This document shows positions 40,401-52,400 of a stretch of DNA of 64,000 nt, piece by piece. A program made the translations under genes and the position numbers. Numbering within the stretch: position 1 is the stretch's first letter; the number at the start of each line of letters is the position of its first letter. Where the stretch lies: contig JAECUM010001105.1 of assembly GCA_016617855.1 (NCBI GenBank), forward strand, positions 1 to 64,000, in the 5' to 3' direction. The notes under the pieces are model-generated. The model did no database searches. It was given only the letters and a program-made list of their open reading frames with translations, and was not told the origin of the DNA. The stretch is from Megalonaias nervosa (Eukaryota > Mollusca > Bivalvia > Unionida > Unionidae).

Positions 40401-43400
40401 CAAAATTCTACCCTGCACATATCATCTTTCCTTCAGCCATCATGGAGAAATTTTCCAAAGTCGGACAATCACAGCATGGTGGCTTATAGGTTTTCTGATT
40501 TAAAGAGAGATAGCTCCGGAGAAGATACTCTCTCACACAGGTGAGCATTTGAGTCGCTGTCAGTCAGAAAATAATAGTGTTCTAGTTAGTTTGATGAGTG
40601 GTGTAATATTTGCAAAATTTGTATTCTGTACAATTTTGTGATGAAAAGAGGCTGATGACTGTCTAGATTGTCTGGTGTTTAATACATCCATCACTGTATA
40701 AATCCATTTCAGTGTCTTTTCTAAAATTAAAAATGTGGATGGGTAATTCTCCTTCCACTTGAAGAATCAGAGCAATTTTTGGAATATAGGAACGATTTAA
40801 TACGGAAATAAAGGTATGGGTTAAAAATACAACTTTCAGTTTTTGCAGTCATTTGATTTTGTTTTTGTGCAATGTTTGAAAAGTTGGCATGAATACTGAA
40901 ATAATGCATCCTAGAATAGACCAAGCAGTGTTTATGTTATTGATGATGCTTTTATTAAATAATGCAATTAATATTTTGTCTTTTATTTTGTTTTAACATT
41001 TTTCACTTTTGGTGGGGACTTCATCTTTATTTGTAGTATGATGATTCCCAACCACACTTCATTTGTGTTTCATTGCAAGCACACAGAGCTTGATATAAAA
41101 CTCTGAATCACTACTGAAATTATATTTTGCACATACATAATTTGCTGACATTTTCAGTTGTTAGTATACTGAAATTAAAGTCATTAAAATCCATCAACAG
41201 TAAACTATAGATTTACAGCATTATCTTGCCTGCCATACGATATGGCAAGTCTTCAGTATAATTTTTCTGACTCTGTCTGCAATGCACTAAATAAATTAAA
41301 GATTCTGTGTTAACAATTTTGCAATGGCATTATTATCTAATTGTTTCACATATTATTTTTTTTTGTACTGTAATTCACTTACAGTTCTTAGTATAATGTG
41401 TCAAATAACTTTTTTTAAAAATTGGCAGAGTCATTGCTGTTGTCCGCCTGGCAGAGTGAGATTAATAAAATCTATGTTGGGGTTTGCACTGAGGCATGGA
41501 AATCCATCAGGGAATTACATTTTTTGTCTCCCCATGAAGCTTTGCTGAGTGGGGAGATAAATAATGTAACCCTGTGGTTTCCTTGTCTCTATTGTTACAT
41601 AACTAGGCTCGTAAAAAGTAACAAAGAAAAGAGTGAAGCCAACAAGCTTTGTAAATTTTAACAAAGTAATTTATTTCCCTAGAAAACAAGGTACAAATAT
41701 GAAAAAGGACTTATGGTTTGTGAATATAATCCAAAACTTGATCCTAGAATTTAAAAATATAAGTCCTATCACTAAAAAGTTCTAATTGAATCCAAGTTTG
41801 AATCTCGATGAAGTTCCAAAATGGAAGGCGATGACGTCCTCTATAATCAGTTTGTGCTGATGTGTCAACAGTTCCTTGTTGAGTCACCAAGAATATAATT
41901 CCGGCTTTAGAATTCTGAATAATTTAGTAAATGTCTTTGTCCAAGAATTTTGATGAAGAAGAATATTTTCCAGGGTGAATAAATTATTTTAAATAAAAAA
42001 AGCTCAATTCAGCCTCAAGGTATTATTTACAACTACTCAAAAACACTGAAATCTCAGTATTAACCCAACTAAGAATGCAATTTAGACCCTTGTGATCACT
42101 TACTACAAGTCAATTAGCACGTAGACCAGTAGAGCCTTAGCAAAGAATCTGATTCCCACACTGGAAATGAATTTAAAAATAAAACGTTGTTTATTCAGAC
42201 TAACATGTAGGCGAAGCATGACGTTGATTACAACCAATGATTTTCACTCAGTGTTTACAAAATCGGAATCAAGATCAAGAACTAGGTCTGGTAAAAATAC
42301 AGTGTACGGTAGCAATCATTTTGCATTCTAATCAGGCTAAAAGAACTGAACTGAATTTTTCTAGAAAAATGTCAAATCCAGTGAATAAAGTTATTACAAT
42401 AACATGTAATGAAATAAAAATAAAATGAAAGAGAATTTAAAACTAACACAAAAGTAATTTAATTACATATACGTAACACTTCCCCCCATAAAGAAAAAGA
42501 AAGATTTATATAATAAAGCTTTCTTTTTACCATATGTTAATTATACATGAGGTAAAAAAAAGTTCCATAAGAAGAACTCTTATGAATTATACAAAGTGTA
42601 CATGAAATAATATTTCTATACACAGGAAAGTGCATCTGCAATTAAATTGTCTTTTCCCTTGATGTGCCTGATGTCAAGATTATGTTCTTGTAAAAACAAA
42701 CTCCACCATAATAATCTTTGATTTTTATTTTTCATCTTGTCGATGAAAGTAAGGGGGTTGTGATCACTAAACACAACAACTGGAGAAGGAGCTGAACTAA
42801 TGTAAACTTCAAAATGCTGTAATGCCAATATTCAAGCCAAACTTTCCTTCTTGATTGTTGAGTAATTTCTTTGGTGCTTATTTAATTTCTTAGAGAAATA
42901 GCACACTGGATGATCAACACCATTTCTATCTTCTTGAATCAATACTGCTTCAACCCCAACATCACTTGCATCAACAGAAGTTTAAAAGATTGACTGAAAT
43001 TTGGAGCTGTAAGAACCGGCACACTTTTAAGTATGGCTTTTAACCTATCAAAAGCCTCCTGACATTTTTCAGTCCAAAGAAACTTGTTTTTCTTGCTCAA
43101 CAAGTTTGTCAGGGGTTCAGCAGTATTAGAAAAATTGGAACAAAATTTTCGATAGTATCTAGCCATACCCAAAAATCGCATCAGTTGCTATTTACAGACA
43201 GGCACAAAGAATTCAGAGATAGCTGTGACCTTAGCATCTATAGGTTTAACTTGTCCATGTCCCACAATATGTCCTAGAAATGTCACACAAGCATGGCAGG
43301 AACTCACTTTTAGATAAATTAATTGTCAAACTTGCATCAGTGAGTCTGTTGAAGAATTTCTGAATTGTTGCTAGATGTTCTGTCCAGGTGTTGTTGTAGA

Positions 43401-46400
43401 TGATGACATCGTCAGTGTAAGCATCACAATTATCTAGACCAGAGGTAATCATATTCATCAAACATTGAAAGGTATTTGGCGAACCCTTCATCACAAACGG
43501 CATCACTTTAATAAAGTCCATCTGGTGTCACGAATGCCGAAATTTCCTTTGCTCTTTCTGTTAGTGGAATTTGCCAAAATCCTTTCAGAAGGTCAAATTT
43601 GGTGACATACATGGCATTTCCAATTTTATCAATACAGTTATCGATTCTTGGTAATGGAAATGAATCTGTTTTTGTCACACTGTTCACCTTCCTATAATCA
43701 GTGCACATACGGAAAGTTTTATCTGGTTTCGGAACAAGTATACATGGTGAATTCCAGTCACTTTTACTGGGCTCTATGAAATCATTCACCAGCAAATATT
43801 GAATTTCCTTTTTCAAGTATTCCTGTTTGAGAGGGTTCATTCTGTATGGGTGTTGTTTCACAGGTTTAGAATTCACAATTTCAGCGTCATGAAAAATTTT
43901 GTTTGTCCTTGTAGGAACATCTGGAAATAAGTGCTCATATTCAAATAATATATGTTTAAGTTCATTCCTTTCCTGTTGTTGCAAATGTAAAAGTTTCTGG
44001 TCCAGATTTTTCATAATTTCCGAATTCCGAAGATTTGTTGCTCCAAAATCAATAGTGTCCTACTGAATTCCTTCACTTAAATCCCCAGTGAGTGGGACAG
44101 GTACAACTAAATTAATTGCATGATTTACTTGGCTATCTCTTTCAATATACTCCTTTAATATGTTAATGTAGCAAAGTTGTTTTTGTTTTCACCTCCCAGG
44201 AGTATTTATGATGTAATTTAAATCATTTACTTTCTTTTCAACCGTGTACGGACCATAATACTTGGCCTGAAGAGGATTTTGTGGAATGGGCAAGAGAGCT
44301 AGAACTCTATCATCAGGCTGAAAACTCCTTTCCTTTGAGTTTTTATCATATCTTACTTTCGTTTTTGACTGAGTAGAGTGCAGATTCGCTCTTGCAACCT
44401 CACAAGCCTTTGACAACTTGTACTTAAAATTAGATGCAAAATCAAGAAGATTAAGTTCAGTATCTTCATTAGAAAGAAGTTTCTTTTTCAACAACTTCAA
44501 AGGTCCACGCACAGTATGTCCAAAAACTAGTTCAAAGGGACTGAATCCTAAAGATTCTTGGACTGATTCCCTAACAGCAAACAACAGTAAGTGAATGCCT
44601 TCATCCCAATCTTTACCTGTATCGAAACAATATGACCGAATCATATTTTTCAAAGTTTGATGAAATCTTTGTAAAGCCCCTTGCCTCTCAGGGTGATAGG
44701 CAGAAGATTTGAATTGTTGAATACCTAATTCATACATAACTTGCTGGAAAATTCCAGACATAAAATTTGACCCATGATCTGATTGGACAGATTTGGGAAG
44801 GCCAAATTGAGTAAAAAACTTTATCAAAGCTTTTACTATAGTTTTGGTTTTAATATTCCTCAAAGGAATTGCCTCTGGCAATCTTGTTGACGCACACATA
44901 ATGGTCAACAAATATTGGTTGCCTGACTTGGTCTTAGGTAAGGGACCAACACAATCTACCATAATTCTGCTAAATGGTTTGTCAAATGCAGAAATAGGTT
45001 GCAGATGAGCCTTAGGTATCTTCTGATTGGGTTTTCCTACCATTTGACAAGTATGACAAGATCTACAGTATTTACAAACATCACTTTTGATTTTAGGCCA
45101 ATAAAAGTGAGTCAAGATCTTTTGATAAGTCTTATTAATCCCTAAATGACCAGCCAGAGGAGTTTCATGGGCCAGACTAAGTATTTCCTGTCTGTACGAT
45201 TTTGGAACTACAATTTGATAGTTCACTGACCATTCGTCACCAGCAGGTACCACAGGAGGTCTCCATTTTCTCATAAGAATTCCATTTTTAATGAAATAAC
45301 CGATAGGTACTTCAGTAGCTTCAGTTTCACTAATGGCCGTCTGAAACAGACAGGAGATCTCAGGATCTTTTTCCTGTTTGACGACAAGTGATTGTCGTTT
45401 GTCACCCTGATTAGAAGAAAGAGAATGAGTATTTAAAAGAGGATCACTGTGATCAATATCTTTTGATTGATCCAAACAAGGAGTGAAAGAGACCTCATCA
45501 AAAGCCTGACTTATACATGTGTCAGCTAAAGGAATATTTTCCTTATCAAAATCATTCTCAAGAGCTTTCTTTGCCATAGCTCTAGTAACTGCACAAGCTG
45601 GGTATAAATCAGGGAATTCTTTTTCAATAGGATCAACTTTCTGATCCAAAGAAGGCTTGTCAGTTACAAGTGGATTAACCACAACCTTGTCTCCAGCTAG
45701 GTCATTACCAAGTAATAAATGAATGCCCTCAATGGGTAAAGAAGATGCTATTCCGACTGTCACAGGTCCTGAAACTAAATCTGATGACAAATTTACAGAA
45801 TGGAGAGGAACATTAACAAAGTCGCACTCTACTCCCTGATTGAGAACACTCTCATTAGAAGAAGATTTCTCAGAAAAAGGCAAAGTACCTGATAATAAAA
45901 GACTCTGAGAAGCTCCTGTATCCCTTAAAATTTTAATAGGGATAGGATTGGCCAGAGTGATATAGAACCCTTCGATATGAATGGTTCATAATTCTCCATA
46001 ATAAAATCAGACTCGGGGTTTATTAGACCCAACAAATGTATTGCTTTCAATACATGACCATGACCTTGACCTCTTAGAAATAAGAGCATTTGGGATAGGT
46101 CTATCATGATTCTGATGTCTATATTTCAGTTTGAAGCAATCAGAAAAAACGTGTCCTTTTTCTTGCAATAGGTACACGTAGGAAGAGACAAGATTGAGTT
46201 TTAGAAGAAGTCGTATTAGGCTGAAATACCTTTCTACCAGTAGACTGCTGAGTGAAAGACTTTCTTATAACAGGAACTTTATGAGTTAAGGAATACTCAT
46301 CAACGGCACGAGCAGCATTTTCCAAGGTTTCAATCTTATGCTCGTCAAGATAAGTCTTAATGTCACTATGGACACCGTTCTTGAACTCTTCAAGTAATAC

Positions 46401-49400
46401 AAGTTGTTTGAGACTTTCATAATCATGTTCAACTTTCTTGGCTAAGCACCATCTCTCAAATAACTGTTCTTTTTCTCTTGCAAATTCGACATGAGTTTGT
46501 CCAGCTTCCTTTTTATAGTTCCTAAATTTTTGCCGATAAGCTTCAGGGACTAACTCATAACCCTTTAAGATGCATTCCTTAACCAAATCATAGTCAGCAC
46601 TTTGATGAACTGACAGTGGTAAATATCACTAGCTGTACCAACAAGTACATATTGTAGTAACTGAGTGCAATGCTTCCTTGGCCATTTCAAATTTTCGGCA
46701 ACTTTTTCAAAATGAGGAAATATTTGTCTGCTTCTTTTTCTCTGAAAGGGGGCACTAACCTAATATTTTTTTGTAATATCAAAACTTGAATTTGTATGTG
46801 AAGTGGGATTGTGCTTTTCGCTTGCCAGCTCTATTTCTTCTAACCTAATTTGAAATTCCCTTTCATCCATCTCTTTTTGCATCTGTAAGTGCATTTGCTC
46901 TTTTTGTAACTCCAACTGCATTTGTTTATCTTTCTCTCTCTCCTGTCTCTCTCTCTCCTCTTTCTCAAATTGTAACTTTGTTTGTTTATCTTTCTCTCTT
47001 TCCTGTCTCTCTCTCTCTCCTCTTTCTCAGATTGTAACCGCAATTGTTTCTCTCTCTCCTCTGTTTCAAATAACATTTGTTTTTCTTCTTTCTGAAGTTC
47101 AAGCTTCCTTAACTCTAATTCCATGTTGTATTTTAATTTTAATTCTTTTACTGTTATGTTAGAGTCTGATACAGACTTACTGATCGAACCCAAAACACTT
47201 TTATCAAAAACTTTCTTTTCTACCAAAGACTGGATCAAAATGTTTTTTATTTCTTGCTTCATTAAAGAAGCTTTTGCCTCAGAAAGATTGTATTTTCTGG
47301 CAAGTTGAAGCAATTCATCTTTTTTCAAACAATCCAACTGCCCCTGAGTAGGACTAGAAAGAAAAGTCTCCACTTTTAATGACATTGTGAAAAAAAGCCT
47401 GTTGATTCCATTAAAATTTCAAACAAAATATGAAATAGTACTTGGGATTTAAAATATTCTGAAAACTAGGGGAATTTAAATTTCATAAAACAATTTTCTG
47501 AAATATTTTAGCCAAAATTCATATATCCAGAAGACAAAAACCCAATTTTCTTTTGTTACATGTAGGCTCATACAAAAGTAACAAAAGAAAAGAGTGAAGC
47601 CAGCAAACTTTATAAATTTAACAAAATAACCAGTTTGTGCTGATGTGTCAACAGTTCCTTGTTGAGTCACCAAGAATATAATTCCGGCTTTAGAATTCCG
47701 AATAATTTAGTAAATGTCTTTGTCCAAGAATTTTGATGAAGAAGAGTATTTTAAGGTGTATAAATTATTTTAAATAAAAAAAGCTCAATTCAAATGGCAA
47801 CAACAGGAATACCTTTCAGCCTCAAGGTATTATTTACAACTGACTCAGAAACACTGAAATCTCAGAATTAACTCGACTAAGAATGCAATTTCAGACCCGC
47901 GTGATCACTTACTACAAGTCAATTAGCACGTAGACCAGTAGAGCCTTAGCTAAGAATCTGATTCCCACGCTGGAAATGAATTTAAAAATAAAACGTTGTT
48001 TATTCAGACTAACACATAGACGAAGCATGACATTGATTACAAACAATGATTTTCACTCAGTGTTTACAAAATTGGAATCAAGATCAAGAACTAGGTCAGC
48101 TAAAAATACAATGTAGCAATCATTTTGCATTCTAATCAGGCTACAAGAACTGAACTGAATTTTTCTAGAAAAATGTCAAATCCAGTGAATAAAGTTATTA
48201 CAATAACATGTAATGAAATAAAAATAAAATGAAAGAGAATTTAAAACTAACACAAAAGTAATTTAATTACATATACGTAACACTATACAAACCCCAACGT
48301 AGGTTATATTTCTCTTGCAGTTTTTTTCCATTAAAATTCAAATTAGCCTGCACATTTGCCAATCTTATTAAAATCAGATCTCCACTGTCCACTGATTTTA
48401 GATATAGCTTGACCAAACTGACCCAAGAGTTGGACCTTTCACCAGATTATTCATTAGGACCTATTCTTTTTACAGATGTGTTGAAATTTATCACATCGGT
48501 ATCAAACATGAGAATGCTCACTCACTGCTAGATGTATTTGTCTTGTTGGCAAGTTGATTGATTGAGTGATATTTAATGGCAGATCAGCACATGAAAGACT
48601 ATTTAGCATCATGGGAGTGGGAGTAAAGTACAGTGCCCAGAGATGCACTGTGGTGGCTGATTTGAACCTATGACCCACTAATTGTGATCTTTGTGTGCTA
48701 ACCATCAAGTGGCTGCAGCATGGCATGTAGACCAAGATGCTGTATTTACTGATCATTTTACGAGATTAAGCTCTTCACTAAATTAAATTAAACAATACTT
48801 AATCTTAGGTATGCATTACAAATATATACCTCTCTTGAACTCAACATTCTTTTCATGTCTGAATTTTTTCAGTTCATTTTGTGGGATAAAAGAAGGTAGC
48901 TCAGGTTCAAATGAGTATGATGACATGGATAAGAAGGAACTTCATGGTCAGGTGAAAGTTGACGAAAAGGGTAAGGCAAAAGTTTTTGTGAGTACCTTAG
49001 TGTGTGCATGCTTGTGTGCAATATTTATATTTGTATAGAGAGTTACAACTGTTAGTTTTAAGGTATAATCATGAGTGGTTTGCAGTGTGTATGGAAACAT
49101 GAAAAGTAAAAACAGAACATTGAAGCATGGATTAAGCATCTGTATTGCAGAAATCTGGTTAATAAATCACACACTTTTAACCTACTTATTTTTGTGGTTT
49201 TACCAAAAGAATGAAATTTTTATCAGCATAAAACTTTTATGGATTGGGGAAGTGGTTCTAATTTTTCAGTAGATTTTTTCAATATACATTTAATTGCTGA
49301 TTAGAGTCTTTTGTGGTTTACAGAAAAAAATGAAATGCACATGAATTGGCACCCATGCAAAACAGTGGCTTCACTGTAATTTCATTCATAAAATTTTACA

Positions 49401-52400
49401 GTCATTGAATTCACAATTATTGGTGGGTGGGGTGGATATGGTACCAGTTTCTGTGTATTTCATGATTGCTGCATATCACAGATTTAAGTGAAAAATCATT
49501 CTTCTGTGTAAACAGTAGGACTTCTTTCCAAATTCATGAATTTAAGTGTATACGAAAATATAACATTTGGAGGGGGGAAACAAATAAATAAAACAAAACA
49601 ATTGTATCCATGGAAATGATAATAGAAAATGTTTTTCAAATATTGTTGAGCCTTGGCAAAAATTTGACAAAACAGTCACTTTGGCTGCAATGTGTTTATA
49701 AACATCCATCTGTTTATCAGTCTCTTTCTCCACATCCTAAATAATCCTTAGTGTTTCAAGATTTTTGAAGTCTTTTTTTTAGATAAATAAATGCCCTCAT
49801 TATCCAGTCTCATCGGTCTCAAAGACATTCAGGCCATACATAGGTTCTTGTAAAACAGAATAACTGGTAAATGTTTGTTGTGTATTAATATTGCTGTATG
49901 TTAATATTGTTGAAAGTGTGGCATGTTTATAATATGCATTTTTTGAATGAACAGACTGAAAATGGTATTGTGGGAAATATATTTGATGTGCTGAATTTGA
50001 GAAAATTTAAATGAGGTTGTTATTATTTACAATTAAGTTTGTGAATTTCCATAAATTGCAGAAACCTGCATGTTTTAAAAAAAGAAAACCAAAGTACCTA
50101 AAAATATTTTCAAGGTATATAGAATTTATTGCTACCAGTTACATACTGCTTGTTTTTCCTTAACCCTCTAGGAAATTAGATACACAAAGTTTATGCAGGA
50201 CACAGAAATGAATCCTCAGTCGGGTCCTGTAATAAAGATCTTACTACTAAACCAGACATGAGCAAAAACTGAACTGGGCAAGGAAATCCAAATTCATCAG
50301 TAAGTTACCAGCTGGTCCAGACTTCAGTCACTTGGGTCATGCTGGTAGCTTCCCAATTCTTGCCAACACAAGAAGTCACAAACACTAACAATCTCCTTCA
50401 TCATTCTGCTTCAGGTTTTGCAAGCAATATGACATGTACATTCGACAACAGCACTTGAACATCAGCTCAAAATAAATTTTAAAAAATTCACATAAGATGT
50501 GTTTTAAAATATTTATCCAGGCTTAGAATTTTTAAATAAATTTCTTTATTGCCAGACGGACTAGTAGAATAAGAAATTTACTTTTTCTGCTGAATCTTCA
50601 CTAGTCCTTCCCATATAACAATATCAGATACATATTGAGATTACTTTGCCATTGGACTATTGAAATTATGAAAATTACTAGTCCGACAGAAAATTCACTA
50701 GCCTTGGGCTAGTGGACTACCAGTAATTTGAGTCCTGTTATCAACATTACTGTAATTGTAACCACATTCTAAGATTCTCTAATTTATGTTTTCAGTTTCT
50801 AATTTGTGTTGTGTTTACAGTACATGTATCTAATTTATGTTGTGTTTAGAGTCCCTAATTGATGTTGATTTTATGCGACTTTAAAAACTGTTTATCTTGG
50901 ATGCACAGTAGTTCCTGTGATATTAATCATGAAAACAGTCAACTTTAAATAAACGTCGTACCCTTGAAATAGGAGGAAACCTATGGAATGTATGAATGTT
51001 GTAATTATTAAGCAATTATTAAATTTCTGCATTTATTTTGTATTTAATATTTTTGCAGTAAAGAGTGAATCTTTTGCTCATAGTCTTTTTATTTCATTTC
51101 TTATGTACCATCCTAACATCTTGGTACTTGTAACAAAATATCCTGATTTTCAATAGCTGCACCTTCCAGTTTAATTCCAACTAAAAAAAATGAATGTGCC
51201 CTAAACATTAAGTAGTTGTTTTTCTAATGAAGTGCACTATGTCAACTATGCATGCCAAAATATTTATATATAAAACATGTCACTTCTGGTTTTTATTATA
51301 AATCTAATGGCAGTTTCCAGTTAGAAATTATGAACAGATTCAGAAAATGTGGCACTTGTAGTTGTATACAAGGTCAAATGCTAAAACAATAACAACATGA
51401 ATGTGTCATACAGTTGTTTAAATTTTTTTAAAGTTGTATTGTAATTCATATTAGAGTTTGTTAGAAATGTGTATTAATAATTAAACACAAATAAGCACAA
51501 AACTCATACATGCTGTTGTGATTTTCTGTGTGAAATACTTAACTTTTGACACAAAGAGCATTGCACATCAACCCTCAGTCTCTATTTCTATATGTCCTTC
51601 TTTATGTCTATTTTCTATGCTATTGTCACATATTTGATTGGGGAGGGGATATGGTTGTGAAACACTTTTTTTTATTAATAGACAGAATGTCATGGAATAA
51701 TTATATGGATCAAAATAACACCTCATTTTTACAAGTAAGCATGTTTGTATGTGGAAAAAGAAAACTGATCATATAGCTTTTGCAACTTATTGCATCATTA
51801 TGTTTAACACAGTATACTGATTATCATAGCCTGCTTATAAACATGAAAACAGATTTTACAGGATGAAAATAGATTACCCACAAGTCTGGGCAGTGATGAA
51901 TCTGCCAAATTACTTTCAGTCAGTTCAATAAAGCATCAGATCTTACAGTCATTGTTAGGTCTAAAAGGACTTCACATCTTTACTTTTGAATATTGACCTT
52001 CCATGCAGAATGCAAATGTGCATTTAGATAAAATTTAAAGACCATGCTGGAAATGTTCAAAATCATTGGTTGAAGTATTATGTTCATGATGGAGAATACC
52101 CTGTTTTAAAAATAGCTATGTCAGAAACCCCAAACAAATATTCATAGTGGAATGAACATTCAAAAAGAGATACTAGGGATTGTTGTTTATTGGTATATGA
52201 AGTCTAGTATGTAACTAACAAAGTTCATACACTGATGAAACAGCAAAAAGTACATTCAGTTCTTAAAGAGGCATCTTTTATGATTTTAAAATTTTTTTGC
52301 TTTTATTAGCATAAAATGCATAATTTGACAATAAACATATATAAGTTCAAAAAGAAACAAATTGAGTGAAAGATAGGATAGAATAAGAGTCTTTTTTGGT

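Larger units (their letters stand above)
38194..40436 (+). other. Intron 4 of the ADAM17-like gene
   Basis: 2.2 kb, phase 0. 38200-38720 looks like a fragment of the same old LTR as at 33612. A SINE-B piece and a 50-bp triplication follow. 38730-39530 and 39710-40020 show nothing else. Confidence 0.65.
41589..48286 (-). mobile_element. Gmr1-like Ty3/gypsy LTR retrotransposon (element B)
   Basis: 6.7 kb in reverse orientation with LTRs 41593-42478 and 47552-48282 and a possible 4-base target duplication CTAT on both sides. From the 5' end: a SCAN-like gag, CCHC knuckle, protease, integrase, then reverse transcriptase and RNase H. Integrase before RT is the Ty1/copia order but the protein motifs are Ty3/gypsy-like, the hallmark of the Gmr1 group (family knowledge). 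The protease-integrase frame is intact for nearly 600 codons; gag and RT are frameshifted. It lies antisense within intron 5. A solo LTR of the family is at 33881-34804. Confidence 0.88.
40541..48872 (+). other. Intron 5 of the ADAM17-like gene
   Basis: 8.3 kb, phase 2. About 6.7 kb of it is the Gmr1-like element B. 40560-41430 is unique-looking, and 48330-48550 shows nothing recognised. Confidence 0.75.

Noticed and set aside
48502..48756. 84-codon minus-strand frame
   Set aside because: Overlaps a SINE-D copy.
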